A DNA stretch of 14,852 nt from CAZCJU01 sp964498965 (GCA_964498965.1 CAZCJU010000047.1:1-14852); one strand, 5' to 3'; shown: positions 1 through 7,474, numbered from the stretch's first letter. Numbers and translations are program-made. The notes: generated by a model not told the origin, from the sequence alone.

Positions 1-12
1 CGGTGGTGTGAG

Positions 13-33
13 AGGAGGGAGAATGTCCCTCCT
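13..33. other. Perfect 7-bp inverted repeat in the leader of the leftward transcript
   Basis: AGGAGGG (13-19) and CCCTCCT (27-33) form a perfect 7-bp stem with a 7-nt loop. On the minus strand it lies about 35-55 nt downstream of the predicted start of the leftward transcript. The arm AGGAGGG itself resembles a ribosome binding site, so the stem could mask one, but no start codon can be placed inside the window. No T-tract follows on either strand, so a terminator is less likely. Confidence 0.35.
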
Positions 34-71
34 ACTCGATTACTTGAATCTTCTTCCTTTTGCCGATTATT

Positions 72-100
72 ATTTTACACTAAGACTGCTTTGTTCACAA
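72..100 (-). promoter_or_regulatory. Leftward sigma-A-type promoter for a gene beyond the left edge
   Basis: Read on the minus strand, a -35 box TTGTGA (95-100) is followed after exactly 17 bases by a -10 box TAAAAT (72-77). The -10 box matches the consensus at five of six positions and the -35 box at four of six. Transcription would start near 65 and run off the left end, so the served gene is not visible. The RNase J promoter in this window has the same TGTAAAAT sequence at its -10 region, which supports a housekeeping promoter. Promoter activity is inferred. Confidence 0.5.
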
Positions 101-270
101 ATTGTTTACTCGTTCGAAAACCGTGGTAATGTTAGACTTTGTTTTTTGGTCTCATATTATTGACAAAACTACAGAATGAAGAATCGTTTTGCGTTTTTTT
201 GTCCGACCTACAACGAATTTGCCGCATAAACATAAGTTGTAACGAATATCATTTGTCGAGGTGATGTAAC

Positions 271-987
271 GTGACAAGGCTTTCCTTTCGCAGACTTAAG
301 GCGAATACCGTAAAACGACGTTTCCGAAAACCCCGAAAAAGCTTCGTAAGACCACCCGAAATTTTCGCAAAGCTTGCGAAAAACAAAAAAATCATATTGT
401 TCGTCGTTGCTTTGGCCGTGATTGCGGCAACGGTCGTGTGTGTGACTTTGTCGCCGTCGCTGTCCGATGCCGCCGTCGAGCTTGCCCGTGCCGAGGTCGA
501 ATGCAACTTGAGAAAATGCGTTAATTCCGCAATTTCAAAATATTTTGCCGAAAACCCGTCGGAAAAACTCTATAACGTAAATAAAAACGTCGACGGAGAA
601 CTGTCCTCGATCACTCTCGATGCCGCTAAAGCGAATAAATTTAAAGCTACCGTTGCCGAATATGTGAACGATGAGCTTGATAAGACAAACGCCGTCGTCC
701 GTATACCGGCAGGTAGTCTTACGGATAATATTTTCCTCTCCGGTAAGGGCGGAAAAATCAAAATACATATTATGTCCGCTTCATATGTCAGCTGCGATAT
801 CTCGTCGTCACTTGCTTCTGCGGGCGTAAATCAAGCCCTGCATGAGGTATTCGTTACCGTTACCGTCGGTGCGACCTCGAGAGTCGGTAAAATATGCTTT
901 AATACAACGGCCGAGGAAAAACTCATTATCTCGCAAACCCTCGTCGTCGGCAAGATCCCCGATTCCTTCGCTTCTTTCTCACCGTAA
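271..987 (+). CDS. yunB: YunB-like sporulation protein
   Basis: The 238-residue product has a basic N-terminus (1-40), one membrane segment (about 41-61) and an extracytoplasmic domain. Three features fit the YunB family: a helical stretch with VNSAIS near residue 84, the block GVNQALHE (185-192), and the C-terminal block VVGKIPDSF (225-233). YunB homologues end in a similar VGxVPDxY. The length is normal for the family. In Bacillus subtilis yunB is a mother-cell (sigma-E) gene needed for efficient spore formation; its biochemical role is unknown. The start is GTG at 271, set by the extended Shine-Dalgarno GAGGTGAT at 258-265. An ATG-started alternative is absent nearby. The gene stands alone, divergent from a leftward promoter. 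No clear sigma-A or sigma-E promoter could be assigned upstream. Confidence 0.8.
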   Translation: MTRLSFRRLKANTVKRRFRKPRKSFVRPPEIFAKLAKNKKIILFVVALAVIAATVVCVTLSPSLSDAAVELARAEVECNLRKCVNSAISKYFAENPSEKLYNVNKNVDGELSSITLDAAKANKFKATVAEYVNDELDKTNAVVRIPAGSLTDNIFLSGKGGKIKIHIMSASYVSCDISSSLASAGVNQALHEVFVTVTVGATSRVGKICFNTTAEEKLIISQTLVVGKIPDSFASFSP

Positions 988-1161
988 AGTCTTCCCCGAG
1001 GAAAGGCGTCGGCGAAACCGCCGAATCGGTACACGAATTTGTTGATCGAATTTTGGTATACGCACCGAGATGTCTTGACGGGAAGCGAGTTCGGATCACG
1101 GATATTTGCTACAACGGCGTCGGTATACTCCGAGAAACTCATTCCCGAAGAAACAGAAGAA

Positions 1162-1188
1162 GCGTTCCGAAATCATATATCGGAACGC
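1162..1188 (-). terminator. Second stem-loop, possible back-up terminator
   Basis: GCGTTCCGA (1162-1170) and TCGGAACGC (1180-1188) form a perfect 9-bp stem with a 9-nt loop. On the minus strand it follows the first terminator and is trailed by a T-rich but interrupted run (TTCTTCTGTTTCTTC). It may act as a second leftward terminator. On the plus strand, for yunB, no T-tract follows. Confidence 0.5.
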
Positions 1189-1193
1189 AAAGC

Positions 1194-1221
1194 AAAAACG
1201 GCATAGCCAATGGCTATACCG
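1194..1221 (-). terminator. Rho-independent terminator after the lipoprotein gene
   Basis: On the minus strand, ten bases (1221-1212) pair with 1208-1199 around a 3-nt loop, with a single U-G wobble. The stem is followed at once by TTTTT (1198-1194) and then GCTTT. This is a textbook intrinsic terminator for leftward transcription and lies about 100 nt past the lipoprotein stop codon. Confidence 0.8.
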
Positions 1222-1322
1222 CTGAACAAAATCGATTATTCGGTTTAGATACAAGAGCCTCCCGCTTGGGACACTTTCCTTACGGAGGATGCCCCGCAAA
1301 AGGACTTTTTATATTTCGCCGT

Positions 1323-2645
1323 TTAAGAGGCGAGTTTTTCGACAGTTCGTATATTGAGTATTTGTATCACGTAATCCGGTTTCAGGCTTTGCGTCGTTTC
1401 GAGATCGAGCGAATAATTCCACACGGGATTACAGCTGAGTGTCGAAAAATGCTCGGCGAGATAAGCCACGCAATTAAGTCCGTATGAGTCCATAATGAGC
1501 TGTGCCGTCGGCAGAGCTTCGTTGTCCACCTCGCTTACGGCGGTTTTTTCGAAAAATTTCCGAACATATGTCCAAATATCGGCTTCTTCCGGCTTTGCAT
1601 TATCATACTGTGTGAGGGGAGTATATTTGGGTCGCAAAAACGGTGCGGTTTCTTTCATTCCGCTGCCCTGCGTTTGTGCGTAGTATATCATATCGGTATA
1701 AGTAAGTGTGACATCGTTTATGTCATATTCGTCAAGCTCGTGCGGCTTTGCCGAAGAAAAAGACTTTGATATTTCGTCCATTATCGCATAATAGCCGAAA
1801 TACGCACCCAGCTCCGTCCAATGTGTGTCGAGGCAATAATAAAGCTTGCCCTTGTCGAGATTTTGCTTTAATATCTCGCCCGCATCTATGACGACAACGC
1901 CGTCGATATCCGACAAGGTCTGCTTGACTTGCGTTATTCGGGTTTCTTTGCGGCTTTCGACCTCGACTCCGTCCGTATAAACATCGGTCGAATGAGGCAC
2001 TATAAGGTAAATGAATTTCGTGTCCTTGCCCGTAACGGCTCTTGTCTGCTCCACACGGTCCGCTACGGCATAATGTATCGCATTAAGCTTGTTTTTTGTC
2101 AGCAATCGGTCGTGAAAAACGTCGTTCAAAACGGCACTTTGCAATAACCTCGAATCGTTTGTGACGTAAATGCCGAGATCCTCTGCACGTGCGTCGTATT
2201 TTGCCGTAAATTCGGCTTTTTTACTGTCGTTTTTACCGTCCTTTACCGCCGTAACGGAAACGGTGACGGTCTTTCTCTTAGGTACGGTCACGGAAAAAAC
2301 GTAATTTTCGCCGTCGGGGAAAACCGTCTTTTCTTCCTTGCCGTCGATCTCGATCCGAAGCGTGCAACCTTCGTCGCATGTTCCCGCCGCCATGACGGTA
2401 TCCGAAGAAATGTTTTTATGAACGAGCAATTTGGGACGTGTACACGTGTTTTCATCGACCTCGTCCCCCCCGTCGCCGTTGTCATCTCCCGAATCGGTCG
2501 TTACGTCGGCTCGGTTCGAAGTGTCGATGACGCTTTCGTAAGCGGTGTCTGTACCTCCGTTCGTACCGCTGTTCGTGCCGTTGCCCGACGAGCAGGCGGA
2601 AAGCAGAAGTGCCGATATCAGCACAGGTATAAATAGTTTTTTCAT
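1323..2645 (-). CDS. Lipoprotein with AlgX/AlgJ-like SGNH hydrolase domain
   Basis: The 440-residue product begins with a lipoprotein signal; the lipobox LSAC puts the lipidated cysteine at residue 18. Residues 19-70 are a low-complexity Gly/Thr/Asp linker, and 71-150 look like a beta-sandwich. The main domain (about 155-440) resembles the AlgX/AlgJ/DHHW group of SGNH hydrolases. DTHW (273-276) supplies an Asp-x-His pair, LIMDSYG (383-389) supplies the Ser-containing GDS-like block, and the C-terminal KPDYVIQIL matches the usual ending of these domains. Family members move acetyl groups to or from extracellular polysaccharides. An envelope-anchored carbohydrate esterase or O-acetyltransferase is therefore likely, but the substrate cannot be read from the sequence. 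The start is ATG after AAGGA. The gene is monocistronic: a gene-free region precedes it and a strong terminator follows. No convincing promoter was found directly upstream. Confidence 0.7.
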   Translation of the reverse strand: MKKLFIPVLISALLLSACSSGNGTNSGTNGGTDTAYESVIDTSNRADVTTDSGDDNGDGGDEVDENTCTRPKLLVHKNISSDTVMAAGTCDEGCTLRIEIDGKEEKTVFPDGENYVFSVTVPKRKTVTVSVTAVKDGKNDSKKAEFTAKYDARAEDLGIYVTNDSRLLQSAVLNDVFHDRLLTKNKLNAIHYAVADRVEQTRAVTGKDTKFIYLIVPHSTDVYTDGVEVESRKETRITQVKQTLSDIDGVVVIDAGEILKQNLDKGKLYYCLDTHWTELGAYFGYYAIMDEISKSFSSAKPHELDEYDINDVTLTYTDMIYYAQTQGSGMKETAPFLRPKYTPLTQYDNAKPEEADIWTYVRKFFEKTAVSEVDNEALPTAQLIMDSYGLNCVAYLAEHFSTLSCNPVWNYSLDLETTQSLKPDYVIQILNIRTVEKLAS

Positions 2646-2730
2646 GTTTTTTCCTTGCGGCTTCTTCCGAGCCTTGTAAAACTTTTGACTGCATCGCTTC
2701 GTTCACCTTGAAAAGCCGCGGCTTGCTCAC

Positions 2731-2993
2731 CTCATCTACCGCAACAAGCTGCGATCCCGCTTCCGATTCGGGAAAGACTTAAATTCGGTAGGTGCTACGC
2801 ACAGTCTACTTTCCGGAATGGGAAAGCTTTAATATAGGGTGCTGTCGCACGGTCTTTATCCCGGTGAGGAAGGTATCGGCGAAGCTCCTTTTTTCGCCTT
2901 TCCCTCCATTTCGGAAAAGGCGGCAACGAAGCTCATCTCTTGTGGCTTTCTCTATCCGAGGGAAGGCGGCGACCCGCAGAGGTGACGGATGAG
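2731..2993 (-). repeat. Degenerate array of about five hairpin modules
   Basis: About 260 bases are organised as roughly 45-55-base modules, each ending in a CTTTCC/GGAAAG-type stem. Clear stems are CTTTCC/GGAAAG at 2809-2826, CGCCTTT/AAAGGCG at 2895-2922, and GCTTTCTCT/AGGGAAGGC at 2945-2967; weaker ones lie near 2758-2777 and 2855-2873. The rightmost module (2959-2993, minus strand) matches 5162-5196 at 28 of 35 positions without gaps. The array is therefore a local expansion of a dispersed intergenic element. No coding frame with a credible start spans it. Similar CTCATCCGTC...CCTTCCC elements are, from memory, common between genes in gut Clostridia; their function is unknown to me. Confidence 0.6.
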
Positions 2994-3025
2994 GGCGTTA
3001 CACGAGGTGTATTAAACTCAAGCAT

Positions 3026-3125
3026 TGATGCGAAGCATTTAAGTCATACGTAATGCGAAGCATTTAAGTCATACGTAATGCGAAGCATTTAAGTCATACG
3101 TAATGCGAAGCATTTAAGTCATACG
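3026..3125 (-). repeat. Four tandem 25-bp repeats overlapping the RNase J stop codon
   Basis: Four head-to-tail 25-bp units occupy 3026-3050, 3051-3075, 3076-3100 and 3101-3125. Three are identical; the outermost (3026-3050) differs at one base. Each contains the inverted repeat AATGC-GAA-GCATT, so the 3' untranslated region of the RNase J mRNA would carry four short stem-loops in series. The first unit in the direction of transcription includes the last codons and TGA stop (3119-3121). The units therefore look like tandem duplications of the gene's own 3' end. No spacers are present, so this is not a CRISPR array. Confidence 0.95.
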
Positions 3126-4816
3126 TCTACATTCATTATTATCGGCAATATCATCGGACGACGTTTCGTTTTTTGGTATATAAATCTTGACAGATCGTCT
3201 TTTATCTTATTTTTTATCTGTGCGAAATCCTCTATGCCTTTTTCGAAGCATTCGTTGATGACATTTTCGCCATGCTCCTTAAGTCCGTCCATAAGCTCTT
3301 CCGCTTCTCTGACGTAGACAAAGCCTCTTGAAATTATATCCGGTCCGGACACGACGGAAAGATCATTCACATCGATAGCGGTGACCACGACTATTATACC
3401 GTCCTCCGCCAAGTGGCGTCTGTCCCTAAGCACGATATTTCCGACATCTCCGACACCGTAGCCGTCAACGAGTATTTTACCCGACTGGACGTTGCCGTTG
3501 AATTTCGCACCTTCGCCGTCTATCTCAAGTACACGACCTATTTCGGACACGAAAATGTTTTCCGGAGCCTCGCCCATTTCCTCGGCGAGCTTTTTGTGAG
3601 CGACGAGGTGACGGTATTCGCCGTGTATTGGCATGAAATACTTAGGTCGGGTAAGTGCGTGCATCATCTTAAGCTCCTGCTGGCAGGCGTGACCCGAAAC
3701 GTGGACATCGGCAACAGCGTCGTGCAGTACGGTAACACCCTTTTTGAAAAGTTCGTTTATTATCTTGTTTACGAATTTTTCGTTTCCGGGAATTGCGTTT
3801 GCCGAGATTATAACGACATCGTCGTGCGTAAGCTCTACCTTATCATGCTCCGAGAACGCCATGCGATACAGTGCCGACATCGGCTCTCCCTGGCTTCCCG
3901 TCGAGATGAGGCACAGCTGACCGGGTTTGTATTTTTTTATTTCCGAAATATCTATAAGCACGCCGTCACCCGCATGCATATAGCCGAGGCGAATCGCGAC
4001 GGAAACTATATTTTCCATGCTTCGTCCGGTTACCGCAACTTTTCGTTTGTACTTTTCGGCGGCGTTTATTATTTGCTGTACACGGTGTACATTAGACGAA
4101 AACGTCGCTATGGTGAGCCGCTTGTCATCGTACGTGCGGAAAATGTTGTCGAGCGATGCTCCGACCTTTTTCTCCGACGGTGTATAGCCGACACGCTCCG
4201 CATTCGTCGATTCGCACATGAGGAGCAATACGCCCTCGTTGCCCAGCTCGCCGAGCCTCGTCAGATTCATCGTCTTGCTTTCGACGGGTGTCAGGTCTAT
4301 CTTGAAGTCGCCGGAGTGAATGATATTGCCGAGCGGGGTGCGTATCGCAAGGCAAACGGCATCGGCGATGGAGTGATTGACGTTTATAAGCTCGACATCG
4401 AACGCCCCCAAGCTTACGACATCTCCCGCATTCACCACGTTCAGCTCCGGCTCTATGTCGAAGGTATGCTCGGTGAGTTTGTTTTCCAAAATTCCTATTG
4501 TGAGCGGAGTGCCGTAAACGGGCGGTGAAATACGCTTCAGCACATAGGGCAACGCACCGATGTGATCCTCGTGTCCGTGCGTAAGCACGATACCCCTTAT
4601 TTTATCTTCGTTCTTTTCGAGATACGTTACGTCGGGAATGACAAGGTCGATGCCCAGCATATCGTCCTCCGGAAAGCCCAGACCGCAGTCGATTATTATT
4701 ATATCGTCACCGTATTCGAGTACGGTGAGGTTCTTTCCTATTTCGTAAAGTCCGCCGAGCGAGATGACCCTCAGCTTTCCCGTGCTGTCCGATTTTTTCG
4801 TTTTTCTCTTTGCCAT
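3119..4816 (-). CDS. rnj: Ribonuclease J
   Basis: The 565-residue product is an RNase J, the metallo-beta-lactamase/beta-CASP ribonuclease that has endo- and 5'-3' exonuclease activity in mRNA decay and rRNA processing in Firmicutes. The metal-binding motif HGHEDH lies at residues 80-85 within LTHGHEDHIGALPYVL. Later blocks typical of the family include SGDFKIDLTPV, STGSQGEP and SGHACQQEL, and the C-terminal SGPDIISRGFVYV. The length is normal. ATG at 4816 is preferred because AAGGAGG lies 4 bases upstream (4821-4827). A GTG 18 bases further upstream overlaps that site and lacks its own. The gene has its own promoter (5069-5097), a long structured leader, and tandem repeats at its 3' end. It is the only RNase J in the window, so J1 versus J2 cannot be decided. 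Confidence 0.95.
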   Translation of the reverse strand: MAKRKTKKSDSTGKLRVISLGGLYEIGKNLTVLEYGDDIIIIDCGLGFPEDDMLGIDLVIPDVTYLEKNEDKIRGIVLTHGHEDHIGALPYVLKRISPPVYGTPLTIGILENKLTEHTFDIEPELNVVNAGDVVSLGAFDVELINVNHSIADAVCLAIRTPLGNIIHSGDFKIDLTPVESKTMNLTRLGELGNEGVLLLMCESTNAERVGYTPSEKKVGASLDNIFRTYDDKRLTIATFSSNVHRVQQIINAAEKYKRKVAVTGRSMENIVSVAIRLGYMHAGDGVLIDISEIKKYKPGQLCLISTGSQGEPMSALYRMAFSEHDKVELTHDDVVIISANAIPGNEKFVNKIINELFKKGVTVLHDAVADVHVSGHACQQELKMMHALTRPKYFMPIHGEYRHLVAHKKLAEEMGEAPENIFVSEIGRVLEIDGEGAKFNGNVQSGKILVDGYGVGDVGNIVLRDRRHLAEDGIIVVVTAIDVNDLSVVSGPDIISRGFVYVREAEELMDGLKEHGENVINECFEKGIEDFAQIKNKIKDDLSRFIYQKTKRRPMILPIIMNVDV

Positions 4817-5062
4817 AATTCCTCCTTCGGTCACATTTTTTGACTGCTTGCGAAAAAACGCAAGCGAAAAAAACGCATGAATATACGGTTCATTAAAAAT
4901 ATGTATGACGGCACGTCAAATGACTCCCCTTTTTTTCGCTCGGGGAGAACGTCGGAAAGCGTCCGTGCTTCACGGCGCAATAATTGCGGCACGGATACAG
5001 TGCGTTTCCGCATATGAAATTCATTTAAACAATACCGTTTTTGTTTTCACGACCACATAATC
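4817..5062 (-). promoter_or_regulatory. Long structured 5' leader of the RNase J mRNA
   Basis: From the predicted start near 5062 to the ATG is about 245 nt. On the minus strand the leader holds three regions of pairing. First, TCCGTGC (4995-4989 read leftward) can pair with GCACGGA (4968-4962), enclosing GCAAT/ATTGC (4977-4987). CCGTG/CACGG (4963-4975, loop of 3) is an alternative that uses the same arm. Second, CTCCCC/GGGGAG pairs across 4924-4947. Third, GCTTGCG/CGCAAGC (4846-4865) has a six-T loop and ends about 20 nt before the Shine-Dalgarno. Two of the pairings are mutually exclusive, as in regulatory leaders. I recognise no known riboswitch. Function is inference. Confidence 0.45.
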
Positions 5063-5068
5063 GTTCTT

Positions 5069-5097
5069 ATTTTACACGATTTCACGCCGTCTGTCCA
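5069..5097 (-). promoter_or_regulatory. Sigma-A-type promoter of RNase J
   Basis: On the minus strand, TGGACA (5092-5097; one mismatch to TTGACA) is followed after 17 bases by TAAAAT (5069-5074; one mismatch). An A/T-rich stretch at about 5101-5130 lies directly upstream and could act as an UP element. The predicted start is near 5062. Confidence 0.7.
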
Positions 5098-5161
5098 CCG
5101 TATATTATAAATTATTTATGAATAACTTGATTATCTGCCGAGAATGCGGTGAGATAACGCT

Positions 5162-5262
5162 CTCATCCGTCGACCCTACGGGCCGACACCTTCCCTGAGA
5201 GAGGGAAGGTTTACGAGCGGTGGATTCGGCCGACACTTTCCCCGGGGCTTGGGATGGGAAAG
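5162..5262 (+). repeat. Two-module copy of the intergenic hairpin element
   Basis: Two related modules lie in tandem. The first has a perfect 8-bp stem CCTTCCCT/AGGGAAGG (5189-5209, loop of 5). The second has CTTTCCC/GGGAAAG (5236-5262). Both stems are preceded by the word GGCCGACAC or CGGCCGACAC. The first module matches the minus strand of 2959-2993 at 28 of 35 bases. The element ends 13 bases before the stop codon of the leftward nucleotidyltransferase gene and may also serve as its 3' stem-loop, although no T-tract follows. Bases 5100-5161, beside the element, are A/T-rich and hold no gene. Confidence 0.65.
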
Positions 5263-5275
5263 CGGGGAGCGGGTT

Positions 5276-7474
5276 TTAGGTCAGGCGGGATATTTTCCGT
5301 TTCAGTTCCGTCGAAAATTCATTTGCGGCTTCCGCATTTTTTGCCTGTATCACGGCACGCAGTCCGGTTGACGAGCAAGTCACGCCCGCCTCGCATTCAT
5401 TGCCTTTTACCCGCACTCCGTCGGCGTACTCGTCCCTATCCGCATTTTCCTCATACAGCTCCCGCATTATTTTCGCTTTATTCAAATCGTCCACCGAATA
5501 ATTTTCGACTTTGATATACACGTTTCCCGCTTCGTTCAAAATTTCTCCCGCCTCACGTCCGCTTTTTTTGAGCAAGCCGAGCAACAGGACGCAGGCATAC
5601 AGCATATCCTCGGTATACGGGTGTGTGTAGAAAAGCTCTCTGTTCCGCACGTTTTCGCTCGTTCCCTTATCCGTCAGCAGATAATATCCGACATCGAAGC
5701 CGTGTTTTTCGGCTGTCGAAGTGACGAGAGGCGGTGTATCGTGGGGCAGGGCAAGCTTGCTCGGCTTATCGAGTGACAGCAACATTGCGATCACTTCGTA
5801 TTTTTCCGCAATTCTGCCGTTTTCGAAGCGGATACCGATGCTTTCGCCGCCGTTTTCGACGCATATACCGATATCCTCCGCACCGCCTTTTCCGTATTTT
5901 ACCTCGGCACCGGCACGTTTGAGCAATTCACCGAGCCTTTCCGCCTCATTGCCGCCGACATCGACCGATATACCGTCGAGAGGGCAGCTTCGGACAGCGG
6001 AAAGTATCGATGCGGTATACAGGCGTTCAAGCTCGTTTATCTCGATGAGTTTTCCCGTCGGCAGTGCGAATGTATCGCTTTGCGTATTGAACGTCTTTAT
6101 CACCTCGCTCTCGATGTCTTTTGTCGGGCATAAGCCGTTTATATCGTAAAAGACGACACGGTATTCGCCGCCCGAACCGTAAAAATACGCCGTAAGCTCG
6201 AAGCGAAAGAAGCGGTTTGCCGCTCTCGCTTCCGTTTTGACGCATTTTCCGAGCATATATGCGTCCTTTCCGGCACATACGACACCGAACGCAAACGCTT
6301 TTGCCGCCGCCGCACTTGCTTCCTGTCCGTCGTGGCAAATGCCGACGGCATCAAGTGTACAAGCCGCCGCCGAGCCTAAGGAAAACAGCGGCGACGGCGA
6401 GGGGGCTTTTCCGAGCGAAAAGCCGTCGGGCGAGAACAAAGCACCGTTTTTCAGCTTCAATTTGTTTTTTCCTCCGATATTTTCGAAATTTCCGATGACG
6501 CAATCTTCTTTCAGTTCGCTGTTTTCGTCGATGACACACCCGTGACCGACTACGGCTCCGCAATGTATCACGGTGCCGTCGCCGACGACGGTGTTTTCGC
6601 CTATTATCGCCGCCGTTATTTTACAGCGATCGCCGATCTTCGCCCCGTCGAGCAGAACGGATGCGACGACCTGTGAGTTCTCGCCGACTGTCACGTTCGC
6701 ACCGCAGGAGGTGAGATAACAGCCCCTCGGAGCTTTCGGCGGGTACGGCAACGAATATTTTCCCCTTAAGGCATCCGTATTGCATCGTCTGTAGTCCCAA
6801 AGCGTACCGATATCGCACCAATCGCCCTCGCATTCAAAGGAATATAACGCTCTTTTTTCGGTCAGCATATGCGGAAACAGGTCGGAGGCGAAATCGCAAC
6901 TTGTGTTTTCGGGGATAAGCCCGACGGCATTTTCGGACAAAATATATATTCCCGTATTCACCGCATCGGAGAACATTCGGTTTCGGCTCGGTTTTTCGAT
7001 AAAGCGTTTTATTCGCCCGTCCGCCTCGCTTGAAACGACACCGTATGAGGTAGGATCGGTATGTCTTTTCGTAAGCACTGTGACCTCGGCGTTTTTCGAA
7101 CGATGAAATTCGTATGCCGAATTTATGTTTATATCGCATATGCAATCGCCCGATATCACGATGATATCCCCGCACGGCTCGGACAGCAATCCGATCGCCG
7201 CCTTTACGCCGCCCGCCGTGCCGAGCGGCTCGTCCTCAATGTAATATTTCAGTTCGACACCGTTGCAACAGCCGCCCAGCTCGTTCTTTATCGCTTCCGG
7301 CAAGAAGCAAAGCGTCAGCACACATTCGTCAACGCCGTTTTCGCACAGCAGGGAAATAATGTGCCTTACCGCAGCCTCGCCCGCAACGGGCAGCAGCGGC
7401 TTAGGCACGGTCTGCGTGAGCGGTGCGAGCCGAGTACCCTTGCCGCCTGCGAGAATTACCGCCTTTAAGCTCAT
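5276..7474 (-). CDS. Sugar-1-phosphate nucleotidyltransferase fused to a degenerate phosphohexomutase domain
   Basis: The 732-residue protein has three parts. Residues 1-235 are a nucleotidyltransferase with LAGGKGTRLAPLT (8-20), PKPLLPV (24-30), SGDxxxD (108-114), EKP (160-162), NTGIY (173-177) and GDWCDIG (218-223). This fits GDP-mannose or other NDP-sugar pyrophosphorylases. Residues about 255-335 are hexapeptide repeats of a left-handed beta-helix. Residues about 345-732 follow the phosphomannomutase/phosphoglucomutase fold but lack its signatures. There is no TASHNP phosphoserine loop, no DGDGDR metal loop, and CSSTGLR (700-706) replaces the usual RPSGTEP. Intact relatives in Clostridia are annotated as mannose-1-phosphate guanylyltransferase/phosphomannomutase. 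The nucleotidyltransferase half is probably active in making an activated sugar for envelope polysaccharide; the mutase half is probably not. ATG at 7474 is preceded by AAAAGGAG with a 7-nt spacer. Confidence 0.8.
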   Translation of the reverse strand: MSLKAVILAGGKGTRLAPLTQTVPKPLLPVAGEAAVRHIISLLCENGVDECVLTLCFLPEAIKNELGGCCNGVELKYYIEDEPLGTAGGVKAAIGLLSEPCGDIIVISGDCICDININSAYEFHRSKNAEVTVLTKRHTDPTSYGVVSSEADGRIKRFIEKPSRNRMFSDAVNTGIYILSENAVGLIPENTSCDFASDLFPHMLTEKRALYSFECEGDWCDIGTLWDYRRCNTDALRGKYSLPYPPKAPRGCYLTSCGANVTVGENSQVVASVLLDGAKIGDRCKITAAIIGENTVVGDGTVIHCGAVVGHGCVIDENSELKEDCVIGNFENIGGKNKLKLKNGALFSPDGFSLGKAPSPSPLFSLGSAAACTLDAVGICHDGQEASAAAAKAFAFGVVCAGKDAYMLGKCVKTEARAANRFFRFELTAYFYGSGGEYRVVFYDINGLCPTKDIESEVIKTFNTQSDTFALPTGKLIEINELERLYTASILSAVRSCPLDGISVDVGGNEAERLGELLKRAGAEVKYGKGGAEDIGICVENGGESIGIRFENGRIAEKYEVIAMLLSLDKPSKLALPHDTPPLVTSTAEKHGFDVGYYLLTDKGTSENVRNRELFYTHPYTEDMLYACVLLLGLLKKSGREAGEILNEAGNVYIKVENYSVDDLNKAKIMRELYEENADRDEYADGVRVKGNECEAGVTCSSTGLRAVIQAKNAEAANEFSTELKRKISRLT

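Larger units (their letters stand above)
988..1322. other. Gene-free region between convergent yunB and the lipoprotein gene
   Basis: The 335 bases between two convergent genes contain short open frames in several phases, but none has a good ribosome binding site or recognisable protein. A small stem (CGGCG/CGCCG, 1010-1023) follows yunB without a T-tract. The leftward terminator and a second stem-loop at 1162-1221 are listed separately. Between 1222 and 1322 I see only a GC-rich patch (about 1260-1310) that shares the short words GACACTTTCC and GCTTGGGA with the repeat element at 5162-5262. It may be a decayed relative of that element. Confidence 0.5.

Noticed and set aside
156..188. TTGACA at 160-165 as a sigma-A promoter for yunB
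   Set aside because: No acceptable -10 box occurs 16-18 bases downstream, and YunB genes are normally read by a sporulation sigma factor; candidate CATA-type boxes at 153-160 and 225-232 had no matching -35.
831..1142. 103-codon minus-strand frame over the end of yunB and the following gap
   Set aside because: It overlaps the conserved C-terminus of YunB, and lies beyond two leftward terminators with no promoter.
3026..3125. CRISPR array
   Set aside because: The 25-bp units abut with no spacers and begin inside a coding sequence; no cas gene is present.
3413..4528. 371-codon open frame on the plus strand opposite RNase J
   Set aside because: It lies wholly antisense to a clearly recognised gene, has no family resemblance, and arises from codon bias that avoids stops on the opposite strand.
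4817..4834. Upstream GTG start of RNase J
   Set aside because: The GTG lies upstream of and overlaps the strong AAGGAGG that serves the ATG at 4816, and has no Shine-Dalgarno of its own.
4817..5062. Known riboswitch or T-box in the RNase J leader
   Set aside because: No conserved core such as a T-box sequence or a known ligand-binding motif is visible; only generic stems can be supported.
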